From Formosa sp030427735 (GTDB taxonomy: Bacteria > Bacteroidota > Bacteroidia > Flavobacteriales > Flavobacteriaceae): a stretch of DNA of 64,000 nt. Of the stretch, positions 42,754 through 51,626 are shown piece by piece. The notes below the pieces were generated by a model that saw nothing but the letters and a program-made list of their open reading frames with translations, was not told the origin of the DNA and made no database searches. The stretch covers positions 1,612,001 to 1,676,000 of the forward strand of contig NZ_CP195158.1 of the NCBI RefSeq assembly GCF_051200825.1. Reading direction: 5' to 3'. Position 1 is the stretch's first letter, and every line of letters begins with the position of its first letter. The translations under genes and the position numbers were made by a program.

Positions 42754-43625
42754 TTAAGCGGTTAATTTGTATACCATATTTGGTGTTTTAAAATCTAAAG
42801 ATAAGTGTAATCTTACTTCGTTATATAATTTAATGGCATTTTTTGTAGCTCTCTTTGCGTGAGCCGTATCCATAAAGGTCTGATCCAGATAAAATTCATC
42901 TTTTAAAATGCCGTTTACACGTTCAGCCATTGCGTTTTCATAGCAATGGTTTTCTTCGGTCATACTTATGCCGATGTGTTTTCTTTTAAGTATCTGGGTG
43001 TATACATTGCTGCAATATTGTATTCCTCTATCGGAGTGATGTATGAGTCCATCAATGTTCTTTGTTTGGTATAAAGCCTTATTTAGAGTTCTAACACAGC
43101 CGCTTAGTTCCAAGCTGTCGCTTAGGTCGTAGCCGACTATTTTTCTGGAATAGGCATCAGTAATCAAAGCCAGATAACAAAATCCTTTTAGGGTTCTGAT
43201 GTATGTGATGTCACTTACCCAAACCTGGTTAGGTCTTGTTACAATGACGTCTTTAGCGATGTTCTTGTACTTACGGAACCTGTGCAAGGAATTGGTGGTT
43301 TTTGCACTGTGTTTTTTCCTTAAGGTCAACATATTGTTTGCTCTAAGTACATTTAAAAGCGTATCTCTTCCAACTTTGATATTAGCTTTGGTAAACTCTA
43401 CATCCAATGATTTCATCATTTTTCGAACCCCTTCTCTAGGTAAGGATTTGCGACGTTTTTTTACAATTTCTAAGATCTGTTTTTCTAGTTTCAGACGTTT
43501 TGTTTCTCTGTTAAGGTGCTTATAATAGGCATCTCTTTTGAGTCCGAAACAGGCACAGATAGTAGTTAACGAAGCAAATCTTTCACTTTTTGTTTTAGCT
43601 TTGATTAAGGCTTGATATTTAGTTT
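42754..43625 (-). CDS. IS3-family transposase OrfB (second type)
   Basis: DDE transposase: WVSDITYIRTLKGFCYLAL, HHSDRGIQYC and NAMAERVNGILKDEFYL carry the three acidic residues. The frame reads upstream of the first ATG (43419) through FGLKRDAYYKHLNRETKRLKLEKQ, the normal OrfB start, up to the run of nine A. It is produced by -1 frameshift from OrfA. Confidence 0.83.
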
Positions 43626-43976
43626 TTTTTTGAGTTCAACAACACTCTTGTAACCTAGTTTCTCAGCAGCCACTTCCAGATAGGAGTCCAGTACCATTGC
43701 GTCAAGATCCTTTTTGAGCAATAGTTTTTTAAGCTGTTCAATCTCTTTTTGAAGCTCTTTAATACGTGTTATTTCGTCTTTTGTTTCCACTTTAATTCTG
43801 GTATTCATTAGGTCTTTACGTTCGTATTTCCTAATCCATTCGTTAATAGTTGTAGGATTGATTCCGTAGAGTTTGCCTAATTGGTTTTTGTTAAGTTTTC
43901 CAGTGGTAAGTTCGTCTAAAATTTTCAATTTAAACGATTCGCTGTAGCGTCTAATTACTTTGTCATTTTTGTACAT
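43605..43976 (-). CDS. IS3-family transposase OrfA (second type)
   Basis: 123 residues: YSESFKLKILDELTTGKLNKNQLGKLYGINPTTINEWIRKYE is the helix-turn-helix that binds IS ends; a coiled coil (IKELQKEIEQLKKLLLKK) follows. Shares the run of nine A with OrfB for frameshifting. Confidence 0.83.
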   Translation of the reverse strand: MYKNDKVIRRYSESFKLKILDELTTGKLNKNQLGKLYGINPTTINEWIRKYERKDLMNTRIKVETKDEITRIKELQKEIEQLKKLLLKKDLDAMVLDSYLEVAAEKLGYKSVVELKKKLNIKP

Positions 43977-44012
43977 AATTATTAAAATTATGTAGCCTTA
44001 TTTCCGGACGGG

Positions 44013-44333
44013 TGTATTATACTGAAATAGGTTGACCTTTTTTCGGTTCATTTTTGCACGATCAAACCATTTTTTTAGCCGTTTAGAAGGCAAAAAATAA
44101 TTTGAACTAGGTCTTTTTAAATCGTTAGTTCAGGTAAACTTACATTATTTTTTCTATAGGATCTATATTTTATATTGGGATTTCGGTGAACTTCATCGGG
44201 CTTTCTTAGATCCAGGCTAAAATGGGTTCTAAGGTTGTTGTAAATATATACAGCTTGGTCTGTTAGTTTTTGAGCCATTTTGGTGTTTTTAATAGTTTGT
44301 TTTAGCCCATATTCATGTTTTAGCGTTCTGTTT
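44013..44333 (-). pseudogene. IS3-family element copy C, truncated
   Basis: The first 320 bp match copies A and B, from TGTATTATACTGAAAT to TTTAGCGTTCTGTT, and then stop where the IS21-family element starts. Only the last part of OrfB remains. No rest of copy C is found on the other side, so a deletion came with or after the IS21 insertion. Confidence 0.85.
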
Positions 44334-44428
44334 GGATGGGGCGGACAAAGTGAGCCACCCTCGGCGGGTCAAACTGAGCATAGTAAACTAAGTGCTCAAA
44401 ATCGATTCATTTGTGTTTAAATTTAGTG

Positions 44429-45154
44429 TTATTTTTTTAATTTTTTACGCATAGATTCTCCTTTAATATCAATACGATGAGCTGTGTGTACAAGCCTGTC
44501 TAAAATGGCATCTGCAATGGTGTGTTCTCCTATCAGTTCATGCCAGGCTTCCACAGGTAATTGCGAGGCAATAATGGTACTGTGTTTACCATGGCGGTCT
44601 TCAATAATTTCCATTAATGCATGACGGTTCATATTATCCAGAGCTCTAAGACCAAAGTCGTCTAAAATTAAAAGATCTTGTTTTTCTAGTTTACTAATCT
44701 GTTTTAAATAGGAACCATCTGCCTTAGCGGTTTTTAATAAGGTAAACAGTTTATTGGTATTATAATACACAACCTTGTAGCCTAGAGAACACGCTTGATG
44801 TCCTATAGCAGAGGCCATATAGCTTTTACCGGCACCAGTACTTCCAGTTATAAGGATATTTTGTTTATTTTTAATAAAATCACAACAAGAAAAACGTTGG
44901 ATCTGGTTTTTATCGAGTGCTCTTGACGGATCATAGTCTATAGCTTCCATGACGGCACTGTACCTAAAGTAAGCCGATTTTGTTAAGCGTTCTATTTTAC
45001 GGTTTTGACGATCGTCCCATTCAGATTGGGTAAGATATGCTACGAGTTCGTCGCTGGTGTAGTTAATGCTCTCGGGCGTTAAACTATTTTCAAAGGCTCT
45101 ATGCATACCAAAGAGCCTTAGTTGCTTCATTTGTTCTAATGTTTTTGTATTCAT
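44429..45154 (-). CDS. istB: IS21 helper ATPase IstB
   Basis: A 241-residue AAA+ ATPase of the IstB/DnaC group: Walker A ITGSTGAGKSYMASAIG, Walker B DLLILDDFGL and a sensor region IIASQLPVEAWHE. IstB remodels target DNA and activates IstA. Starts 9 bp after the istA stop, the usual layout. Confidence 0.92.
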   Translation of the reverse strand: MNTKTLEQMKQLRLFGMHRAFENSLTPESINYTSDELVAYLTQSEWDDRQNRKIERLTKSAYFRYSAVMEAIDYDPSRALDKNQIQRFSCCDFIKNKQNILITGSTGAGKSYMASAIGHQACSLGYKVVYYNTNKLFTLLKTAKADGSYLKQISKLEKQDLLILDDFGLRALDNMNRHALMEIIEDRHGKHSTIIASQLPVEAWHELIGEHTIADAILDRLVHTAHRIDIKGESMRKKLKK

Positions 45155-45163
45155 AATCTAATT

Positions 45164-46708
45164 TTATTTATAATAGTGACTGCCTCTAATGTTATTATGG
45201 TTGGGGATATCAACGGGTTCCTCTATGGTTTCATCTAGTTTGTCCCATCCTTTTTTTAGTATGTTTTCTATCATATTATAATTATAAGAGTCATAATCCA
45301 AAGCACGTCTACAAGCATTATCTAAGCGCTGTTTTCCCACTTTTTTGGCTAAGTGAAGTATACCTAAACAGGATTTATAGGACTGTTCTGGATGTTGTTT
45401 TTTGTTCAGGATTTTAATAATCATGGTTTGGCAATGTACTCCTATGTGGCCTGCCCAATCGATAAATTTTTCACTGCTCCATTCACTAACAAAGCGATGG
45501 TGTGAGGGCATATGTTCCTTGGTGGTCGTATACCCGTATTTCTTAGGCGCCCTTGCATGAAAGGTCAACAGTTCATTTTGATGGTAGATCTCAATGACAC
45601 TCTCAGAGTATATAACTTTAACACGTTTGCCAATATGTTGGTAAGGCACACTATAATAGTGTTTGTCTTTACCAAAGTATATATGGCTATTTTTATGAAC
45701 GGTAGCTCTGGACTGCCTCTTAATTTCATAGCGCTTTTCTGGTAAGGGTTTCAAGGCTTGTTTTTCGATTTCTTCAAACAAAGAATATCTGGAGTACTCG
45801 CGCCCTCTAAAAGACATAGCATTATGCTTTTTAAGCTGCTCTAATATGGCCTTGTTAAGCTCTGATTTACTATGAAAGGTTTGATGGCGGAGCGGTGCAA
45901 ATACACGGGTATATATGATGCGAACGGCATTCTCTACAATGGCCTTATCACGAGGTTTGTAGGCTCTTGTAGGTAATACTGCAGTGTCGTAATGTTCTGC
46001 AAAATCTGCAAAATCTGCATTAACTCTAGGTTCATAGCGACTACTTTTATTAACAGCTGCCCGAAGGTTATCGGGCACTAGAGCCTGTGGTACGCCTCCA
46101 TAAAACCAAAGTGCATTTTCTACACAAGCCATAAAGTCTTCTTTCTTCTGGCTCTCACAGGCTTCTACATAAGTATATTGGCTACTGCCCAAAACACACA
46201 CAAAAACCTCTAAATCCTGGATTTCTCCTGTGTGCCTGTCCACTATGGTGAGTTTCTTTCCTGTAAAATCTATAAATAATTTATCGCCGGCTTTGTGTGT
46301 AAAATGCATTACAGGCGACACTTCCTTGCTCCATTCTCGATACCAGTATCTGAACTGGGATAGTTTATAGCCATTAGGATGCTTGGCATAATATTCCTGC
46401 CATAAAAGTTCTTTGGTAACGCCCGTTTTGCGAAGCTCCTTATCAAAATAAGGAAAGTACTTTTCTAATATAACAAGCTGTTCGGGTTTGGTTTTTTGGT
46501 CCGATTTAAAAAGTCTGTCCAACTCTTCTAAGGTCATGGCTGACACTTCATAGCCTGTTAACCCATATCGTTTGAAGAAATCGATGTACTTATCGATGGT
46601 ATTACGTGAAATGTCAAGTTGGAGGCTTATTTTTCGCTTGCTGACACCCTCACTGTAAAGCTTAAATATCTGTTTTATTTTACGCATATCTATTTGTTTA
46701 TTGGCCAT
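45164..46708 (-). CDS. istA: IS21 transposase IstA
   Basis: About 514 residues from the ATG at 46708 (MANKQIDMRKIKQIFKLYSEGVSKRKISLQLDISRNTIDKYI), which begins the helix-turn-helix; the frame is open to 46744. The DDE core shows HKAGDKLFIDFTGKKL, ALVPDNLRAAV and RDKAIVENAVRIIY. Needs IstB to insert. Confidence 0.9.
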   Translation of the reverse strand: MANKQIDMRKIKQIFKLYSEGVSKRKISLQLDISRNTIDKYIDFFKRYGLTGYEVSAMTLEELDRLFKSDQKTKPEQLVILEKYFPYFDKELRKTGVTKELLWQEYYAKHPNGYKLSQFRYWYREWSKEVSPVMHFTHKAGDKLFIDFTGKKLTIVDRHTGEIQDLEVFVCVLGSSQYTYVEACESQKKEDFMACVENALWFYGGVPQALVPDNLRAAVNKSSRYEPRVNADFADFAEHYDTAVLPTRAYKPRDKAIVENAVRIIYTRVFAPLRHQTFHSKSELNKAILEQLKKHNAMSFRGREYSRYSLFEEIEKQALKPLPEKRYEIKRQSRATVHKNSHIYFGKDKHYYSVPYQHIGKRVKVIYSESVIEIYHQNELLTFHARAPKKYGYTTTKEHMPSHHRFVSEWSSEKFIDWAGHIGVHCQTMIIKILNKKQHPEQSYKSCLGILHLAKKVGKQRLDNACRRALDYDSYNYNMIENILKKGWDKLDETIEEPVDIPNHNNIRGSHYYK

Positions 46709-46849
46709 GATCTTTTTAGGTAAAAGATCGAAAATGCCGTACAAATAGAATCGATTTTTTTAGTGGCTCAGTTTCATCCGCTGTGGGTGGCTCAATTTCA
46801 TCCGCCGCACTATGCTCACTTTAATCCGCTGCAGGTGGCTCACTATGGC

Positions 46850-47158
46850 CGTTTTTTGCACATTACAGTAATCAGCGAATTCGAGTCGAAATTTATTCCA
46901 CTCATAGAAAGTCCAATTAATTATTTTACAATAATCTCTTTTAAAACTTCGAGCAGTGTTAAAAGTCAAAATATCTTGAGTTTCATAATCGTTTTCGGTA
47001 TTGTCATAATACCAAGAATTAGTCGCGTCTGATACATAATTTCTCGATTTGACTAAAGTTTCCTTAAGCATTTTTTTCAATTCACTTTTCGAAACAGATT
47101 GTCCAAATGATAATATGCTCGTAAATATTAATATTACGCTAATCAGTTTAATTTTCAT
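46850..47158 (-). pseudogene. Cassette gene: secreted protein, 3' end cut off by IS21
   Basis: About 103 residues remain from the ATG at 47158. Clear signal peptide MKIKLISVILIFTSILSFGQ, then a mature domain, KSELKKMLKETLVKSRNYVSDATNSWYYDNTENDYETQDILTFN. The frame then reads into the IS21 end. The cassette that held it has lost its own attC. Family unknown. Confidence 0.6.
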
Positions 47159-47174
47159 CGTTTTTTCTGCTTGC

Positions 47175-47370
47175 ACACAACGGTTTTGGCTAGGCTTTGT
47201 GCGGGAAGAAAATCGGCAAGATTTTCGAACACGTACTAAGCCGAAGCTTTTTGTTTGGATTTGTTTCTTTGATTTCACAAAGCCAAATCAATAAGATTTG
47301 GCGACTTAGTAAATATACACAAAACTTTGAGAAAGCACAGAACCCGCATGAAGTTTAGCCGGTGTTGGTA
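47175..47370 (-). other. attC11 (196 bp, long class)
   Basis: Boxes ACACAAC and GTTGGTA. The site is longer than most because its top carries an extra stem (GCTTTTTGTTTGGATTTG / CAAATC..AAGATTTGGCG). GTTGGTAGTAGTT pairs with AATTACTACCAAC at 48049-48061. Confidence 0.65.
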
Positions 47371-48032
47371 GTAGTTTTTTTCTTATTAAAATTCAATTTC
47401 CATTTATAAAGTGCAATTTTATACAAAATAAAAAATCCAAAAACAGAAAAAAATGTAGCTAATATGAGAGCTATAATTATCCAAAATTTAGTTAATTCCC
47501 ATTTTCGGTTGTTATAAAAATCCTCCGTTCTTTGTAAATTTAAAACAGTTAAGTTCTCACTTTCTTTTAAGTCATTTTCATTTAAATAATGTTGAGTAAT
47601 ATTATTATTCAGATTTAAGCTAAAATATTCGCTGTCATTTGTTTTTCCATAAACTTTATTATTTGTCAATTGTAATTCAGTGATGTTACTTAATAAAGTT
47701 TCTTCATTACATTTTAGAAAAGCTTTGTCAGTAATATCAATCATAAATATTTCACAAGAATCATTTAATGGTACATACCAAGAATCTCCAATTCCAATGT
47801 CTATGTTTTTTGTTTCAGAAATAATTAGTCCTCCAATTAATAAGGTGAGAAAAAAAGAATATAAAATTTGAAAAGGAGCAACAACAGCAATAAATATTTT
47901 TCTTTTCTTTTTTTTATTGTTGGATAAAAAGTATGTTAAAAATCCAGATATAAGAGCTATAATAGAACTAACAATAAATATTAAAATTATAGGTATTATT
48001 AGACCTAAAATTATTCCCATTATAAATGCCAT
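47355..48032 (-). CDS. Cassette gene: membrane protein
   Basis: 225 residues with three transmembrane helices: GIILGLIIPIILIFIVSSIIALISGF, IFIAVVAPFQILYSFFLTLLIGG and a C-terminal FWIIIALILATFFSVFGFFILY. A middle part of about 95 residues (SWYVPLNDSCEIFMIDITDKAF...) lies between helices 2 and 3, with TELQLTNNKVYG. No family recognised. Its stop (TTTNTG, TAA) is in the attC box. Confidence 0.55.
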   Translation of the reverse strand: MAFIMGIILGLIIPIILIFIVSSIIALISGFLTYFLSNNKKKKRKIFIAVVAPFQILYSFFLTLLIGGLIISETKNIDIGIGDSWYVPLNDSCEIFMIDITDKAFLKCNEETLLSNITELQLTNNKVYGKTNDSEYFSLNLNNNITQHYLNENDLKESENLTVLNLQRTEDFYNNRKWELTKFWIIIALILATFFSVFGFFILYKIALYKWKLNFNKKKTTTNTG

Positions 48033-48054
48033 TTCATTTCTGGTTTTTAATTAC

Positions 48055-48417
48055 TACCAACGGTGAGCATAAGCGTAGTGCGACTTTGAAACACGGAACT
48101 TTGAATTAAACGATAAACTAATAATTAAAAACTTATAGATATGTACGTAGGATTAGAAAGAACAAAAGATTTAAAATATGGACAAATGGCATTATGCAGA
48201 TGTCCTGAATGGAATGACGAAGGCTATCAAGTAGCGACTTGGAATGGTGAAGAGTTTGAGTACTCTGGGCAACCAAATGATATGTTTAATGACTTGGTAA
48301 TTGCCTTTGTGAAATTAGATGAAGACGGTGAGCCAATAAGTTTTTAATTATGGTATTTGAAACACTAAACTTGATTTTAAGCACTGTACTAAGCATTACG
48401 TTTATGCAGTGTTGTAA
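48055..48417 (-). other. attC12, interrupted by a gene in its stem (363 bp)
   Basis: Left box TACCAAC with arm GCATAAGCGTAGTGC (48067-48081); right arm GCATTACGTTTATGC (48394-48408) with box GTTGTAA. The arms pair. Between them lies a 68-codon gene. GTTGTAAAA pairs with TTTTACAAC at 48431-48439; the cassette body outside the attC is only about 15 bp. Confidence 0.65.
48141..48347 (+). CDS. Small acidic protein encoded inside an attC site
   Basis: 68 residues, MYVGLERTKDLKYGQMALCRCPEWNDEGYQVATWNGEEFEYSGQPNDMFNDLVIAFVKLDEDGEPISF: acidic, with one CRC pair, no membrane part. It reads on the + strand, against most cassette genes, and lies wholly between the two arms of attC12. The composition looks coding and there is an ATG after a short leader. 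No family recognised; size and charge would fit an immunity or anti-restriction protein, but nothing proves this. Confidence 0.55.
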   Translation: MYVGLERTKDLKYGQMALCRCPEWNDEGYQVATWNGEEFEYSGQPNDMFNDLVIAFVKLDEDGEPISF

Positions 48418-48432
48418 AATCGTTTTAATGTT

Positions 48433-48561
48433 TTACAACGGTTTTGTGTATGGCTTGTTGTGGGAAATCCGCAAGAATTTTCCGCCGTGACCTAAAGATA
48501 GCAAATTGCAATGAATTCCGATTAGGAATTCAGCCGCAATGAGCTATACACGTTGTTGGCA
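48433..48561 (-). other. attC13 (129 bp)
   Basis: Boxes TTACAAC and GTTGGCA, arms TTTTGTGTATGGCTTGTTG and CAATGAGCTATACACG. GTTGGCAATAGTTATT pairs with AATTATTGCCAAC at 49163-49175. Confidence 0.75.
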
Positions 48562-49157
48562 ATAGTTATTTCTTCTTTAAATTCCTGTATTTTATTATAA
48601 TCCTGAATATTCAAAATTTCTAAAAGTTGTAACCAACTGATAATTCCTTTCTTATGATAATGAACAAAAACCTCTTTAAAAAACTCAATCTTTTCACTTT
48701 CAGTTTGCAAGAAATTACATTTTATTGGTTCTCCATTTTTTAATATTAATGAAAATTCATTATCAATTCCATTTGATAAATGTGGAGAAAATTTCAGCAT
48801 TGAATTCACAAACATTCCTTTAATGTCATAAGCATTTATAAATTCAATCTTTTTTATTTGTCCAAGGTTATATGCTTTATCTCCAATTTGTATTTTGTCT
48901 TTCCAAAAAGTTATTTTTCCAGAATATTCTCCTATTTCTCTTTCATATCTAAAAAATGTACTTATCATAAGTCCAATTATGTAGATTGTTCCAAAAATCA
49001 AAATCCCAGTTTCCCAACCCTTAAAATTAAATTCGTACGATGCTTTCAAATAGTAAATCAGAAATATTAAGATTGTCCAAGAAATCGCAACAATATTTTC
49101 AGGAGAAATATAAAATCCTTTTTTCTTTTTGAATATTTTAAGGCTTCTCGGGTTCAT
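48522..49157 (-). CDS. Cassette gene: membrane protein with a long soluble tail
   Basis: 211 residues with two transmembrane helices (IVAISWTILIFLIYYLKASY, ILIFGTIYIIGLMISTFF) followed by a cytoplasmic, PH-like beta domain (GKITFWKDKIQIGDKAYNLGQIKKIEFINAYDIKG). The last dozen codons (IANNVYSSLRLNS) are read from the attC, and the stop lies inside it. No family recognised. Confidence 0.55.
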   Translation of the reverse strand: MNPRSLKIFKKKKGFYISPENIVAISWTILIFLIYYLKASYEFNFKGWETGILIFGTIYIIGLMISTFFRYEREIGEYSGKITFWKDKIQIGDKAYNLGQIKKIEFINAYDIKGMFVNSMLKFSPHLSNGIDNEFSLILKNGEPIKCNFLQTESEKIEFFKEVFVHYHKKGIISWLQLLEILNIQDYNKIQEFKEEITIANNVYSSLRLNS

Positions 49158-49168
49158 TTTCTAATTAT

Positions 49169-49301
49169 TGCCAACGGTCTAGTATAAGATTAGTTGCGTG
49201 GTTTAAGCAACTAATTTAGCAAATAAAAACCGAATAGAAAATCCGCGAGGATTTTCGTAAATAGGCTAGAACCAAGCAATTAATTTTATACATTGTTGGC
49301 A
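49169..49301 (-). other. attC14 (133 bp)
   Basis: Boxes TGCCAAC and GTTGGCA; arms CTAGTATAAGATTAGTTGCG and AGCAATTAATTTTATAC; central GAAAATCCGCGAGGATTTTC. The pairing end is GTTGCCAAC at 50049-50057. Confidence 0.75.
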
Positions 49302-49337
49302 ACTGGCTTTTATTCATTCAGTTCCATTTTTTTCTAA

Positions 49338-49637
49338 TTAATTTAAAAATAAACTTCCTAAAATTGGTAAAACTCCAAAAACCACAAGTCCAACTATTGA
49401 AATCCAATATTGATAATTTTTTTTCTCTTTTTTTATTGTACTAAAAATTATAAAAATCAGACTCAATAAAAGCAAAACTGTTCCTAAAATTCCAAAATAA
49501 AATAAAACTTCTGCTGTGTTGTCTCCTTCATTAAATAAACTTGTGTAACTAATTGTCAGGTAGAAGGAAATAATATTAATTATTAAAATCCAAATCATAA
49601 AATGGAAAGCCCATTTTTTAAAATTTATATTATTCAT
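49338..49637 (-). CDS. Cassette gene: small membrane protein
   Basis: 99 residues with three transmembrane helices (WAFHFMIWILIINIISFYLTI, VLFYFGILGTVLLLLSLIFIIFS, YWISIVGLVVFGVLPILGSLFL). The second gene of a two-gene cassette; its ATG directly follows the stop of the CdiI-like gene upstream, so the two are co-translated. No family recognised. Confidence 0.55.
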   Translation of the reverse strand: MNNINFKKWAFHFMIWILIINIISFYLTISYTSLFNEGDNTAEVLFYFGILGTVLLLLSLIFIIFSTIKKEKKNYQYWISIVGLVVFGVLPILGSLFLN

Positions 49638-50030
49638 TTAAGTTAGTTTTTCAATTATTCTGTCAAACTTCTTTTCTCCGAGTTCATTTTTTATTAATTC
49701 CGAATTCTGTTCCACAATTTTTTTAAAATTCAGAAATTCAGCTTGATTTGTATTCCAAAATTCAGTCGGTAAATTTGAAACAGCAACAAGTAAATCGCCT
49801 TCGTAAAAGTCACATTCGGTCAAAATATTCCGTTCGAGTTTTTCGAGTGCAATTCCGATTAAATACTCAATTCCTATTTTTTGAGAAATCAAAAGTCTTA
49901 TTTGCTCGTTAGTTAATTCCGCAATACTTATTTTCCGATAACGATAACATTTTTCAACCATATCAGTCGGAAATTCGGAAGGGTTTTTCCAAATATCTTT
50001 TTCTAATTGTTCGATTGATTTTGTTTCCAT
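49638..50030 (-). CDS. Cassette gene: CdiI-like contact-dependent inhibition immunity protein
   Basis: 130 residues, helical. The pattern LTNEQIRLLISQKIGIEYLIGIALEKLE ... CDFYEGDLLVAVSNLPTEFWN is that of the CdiI_3-type immunity family. Such proteins protect a cell from a specific contact-delivered toxin. No CdiA toxin gene is near, so this is an orphan immunity gene carried as a cassette, which could guard against toxins of related strains. First gene of the two-gene cassette. Confidence 0.65.
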   Translation of the reverse strand: METKSIEQLEKDIWKNPSEFPTDMVEKCYRYRKISIAELTNEQIRLLISQKIGIEYLIGIALEKLERNILTECDFYEGDLLVAVSNLPTEFWNTNQAEFLNFKKIVEQNSELIKNELGEKKFDRIIEKLT

Positions 50031-50050
50031 TCTCGATTTTTTCAGCTTGT

Positions 50051-50181
50051 TGCCAACGGTTTTGTATATGGTTTGTTGCGTGATTCAGTAACTAAGTTAG
50101 CAAATAAAAACCGAATAGAAAATCCGCGAGGATTTTCGTAAGTAGGCTAGAACTAGCAATAAATTATATACGGTGTTGGCA
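50051..50181 (-). other. attC15 (131 bp)
   Basis: Boxes TGCCAAC and GTTGGCA; arms TTTTGTATATGGTTTGTTGCG and AGCAATAAATTATATACGG. GTTGGCAAATCG pairs with ATGTTTGCCAAC at 50918-50929. Confidence 0.78.
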
Positions 50182-50222
50182 AATCGTTTTTTCTTTTTAC
50201 ATTAACATTTTAAATTCAGATT

Positions 50223-50771
50223 ATGAAAAATAAACTAAATATTAAATTATTAGATAAATTAAGCATTGAAAATTTACAAATTATAAAATCCGAAGCCGAA
50301 TTAAATCTTGAAGACTTATCAAGTTCGGAAGATATTATTACAAACAAATCAAATACACTTTTTCAAGTTCTCGTTGTTATTTTCACAACAATAGTCGGCT
50401 ATTTGGTCAGTCAGATTAATTCTTTTGACATAAAGTCTATTTTAATCCAAATCAGCATTGTTTTATGCATTGTTTTTGGATTCGTACTGTTCTTATTGAT
50501 AAAAGTTATTTATCCGAACAAAGTCGCTTTAAAAGGTGCTTCTCCAAATAATTTAATTCAAGATTTCCTTTTTAATAAAAAATCCGATAAAAGTCAGACA
50601 AAACAGATTTTAAGGAATAGAGTTTATTCCTTAAATATCGCTATTGAAAGTAATAAAGAAAATTTAAAAAATCGTGTTCGACTTTTTGATTGGGCAAATA
50701 AATCAATTCTTATCGGACTAATAATCGTATTAATTTATTCAGCAATTTATTTCTTTACACTTCCGTCTTGA
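50223..50771 (+). CDS. Cassette gene on the reverse strand: membrane protein
   Basis: 182 residues, MKNKLNIKLLDKLSIENLQIIKSEAELNLEDLSSSEDII, then two transmembrane helices (LFQVLVVIFTTIVGYLVS, ISIVLCIVFGFVLFLLIKVIY) and a third near the end (WANKSILIGLIIVLIYSAIYFF). It reads against the normal direction of cassettes, so a Pc promoter at attI would not express it. A small - strand gene overlaps its end. No family recognised. Confidence 0.55.
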   Translation: MKNKLNIKLLDKLSIENLQIIKSEAELNLEDLSSSEDIITNKSNTLFQVLVVIFTTIVGYLVSQINSFDIKSILIQISIVLCIVFGFVLFLLIKVIYPNKVALKGASPNNLIQDFLFNKKSDKSQTKQILRNRVYSLNIAIESNKENLKNRVRLFDWANKSILIGLIIVLIYSAIYFFTLPS

Positions 50772-50887
50772 TTTTCAGTTCTTTCAACATATGTATTCGA
50801 ATCACGATAAGGTGTTGAATTTCCTGAACTACTATTTGAATCCGAATCGTTTGATGATGAATTGTTATTTTCGTCTTTATCACTCAT
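50747..50887 (-). CDS. Small Ser/Asn/Asp-rich protein, forward cassette gene
   Basis: 46 residues, MSDKDENNNSSSNDSDSNSSSG..., ending NTYVERTENQDGSVKK. Extremely polar and likely disordered. It follows the normal cassette direction, starts 36 bp from the cassette end and overlaps the end of the membrane protein gene by 25 bp, tail to tail. Too short to recognise a family. It may be the real forward gene of this cassette. Confidence 0.45.
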   Translation of the reverse strand: MSDKDENNNSSSNDSDSNSSSGNSTPYRDSNTYVERTENQDGSVKK

Positions 50888-50922
50888 AATGTTTAATTTT
50901 TGCGTTATGTCGGTCAAATGTT

Positions 50923-51054
50923 TGCCAACGGTTTTGTATAAGCGTCAGTAACGTGAAAATACGCGAGTATTTTCCGCCGCTACTAAAGATAGCAAAAACG
51001 CATGGAATTTTCGGCAGAAAATTCCGCAGTTATTGCGCTTACACGTTGTTGCCA
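50923..51054 (-). other. attC16 (132 bp)
   Basis: Boxes TGCCAAC and GTTGCCA; arms TTTTGTATAAGCGTCAGTAACG and CAGTTATTGCGCTTACACG. GTTGCCAATAGTTAT pairs with ATAATTATTGGCAAC at 51619-51633. Confidence 0.78.
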
Positions 51055-51058
51055 ATAG

Positions 51059-51619
51059 TTATTTTTTTTTATACACAAGTATATTATATTTTAACTCAGT
51101 TCCGTCACTTGGTAAGAGGTCAAATACTTTCAATTCATTTTCCGTTATTTCTACAAATTCAATTTCATTTTTCGTGAACTCCTTTAATGTTCCTGACTTT
51201 TTTAGTTTTTCTAAAAGTTCAGGTGAAACTCTGTCAATAGGTACATTGTACTTTGGTTTATCATAGATCATCCGAAATAATTTGAATTCCTTATCATATA
51301 TCCATTTTCCTGTTTCGCAATTTGTCGGATTTTCACAACCAATTAACTTATAAGTTCCGTTTTTATTTATCTGCATACTTGGTCGCCAGATATTTTCTAA
51401 TGCTGTTATTGTATCGTTAACTACATGATTTCGTTGAGAAATTATTTTTCCATTTTTATCAGTTAGTTTTTGGAATTCCCAAGTTCCAATAATCAATTTT
51501 TCAATTTCCGATGAGTTCTTTTTAGTTTTTGCTTCATCGATTAATTCCAAATAAGATTTTTCAGATTGACCGAAGTTTAAAATAGGGATTAAAAGTATGA
51601 TTGTCAGTAGTTTTTTCAT
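51059..51619 (-). CDS. Cassette gene: secreted lipocalin-like protein
   Basis: 186 residues from the ATG at 51619, signal peptide MKKLLTIILLIPILNFGQ. The mature part has LIIGTWEFQKLTDKNGKII, a GxW start typical of lipocalin-like domains, then INKNGTYKLIGCENPTNCETGKWIYDKEFKLFRMI, a pattern seen in many flavobacterial lipocalin-like proteins. Exported to periplasm or outer membrane. Ligand unknown. Confidence 0.6.
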   Translation of the reverse strand: MKKLLTIILLIPILNFGQSEKSYLELIDEAKTKKNSSEIEKLIIGTWEFQKLTDKNGKIISQRNHVVNDTITALENIWRPSMQINKNGTYKLIGCENPTNCETGKWIYDKEFKLFRMIYDKPKYNVPIDRVSPELLEKLKKSGTLKEFTKNEIEFVEITENELKVFDLLPSDGTELKYNILVYKKK

Positions 51620-51626
51620 AATTATT

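Larger units (their letters stand above)
42716..44012 (-). mobile_element. IS3-family element, second type
   Basis: Ends TCCTGAAATATGGCTAC (42722-42738) and GTAGCCTTATTTCCGGA (43992-44008) are imperfect inverted repeats. It carries OrfA and OrfB joined by a -1 frameshift on nine A (43623-43631). It differs from copies A-C. Its right end abuts the truncated copy C directly. Confidence 0.8.
44334..46849 (-). mobile_element. IS21-family element
   Basis: Carries istB and istA. Both ends hold repeated AGTGAGCCACC / GCGGA..AAA.TGAGC words (44352-44395; 46758-46849), like the multiple transposase-binding repeats of IS21 ends. The exact right edge is uncertain by about 15 bp. There is no target duplication because the two flanks differ (truncated IS3 copy C on the left, a broken cassette gene on the right). 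Confidence 0.82.
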
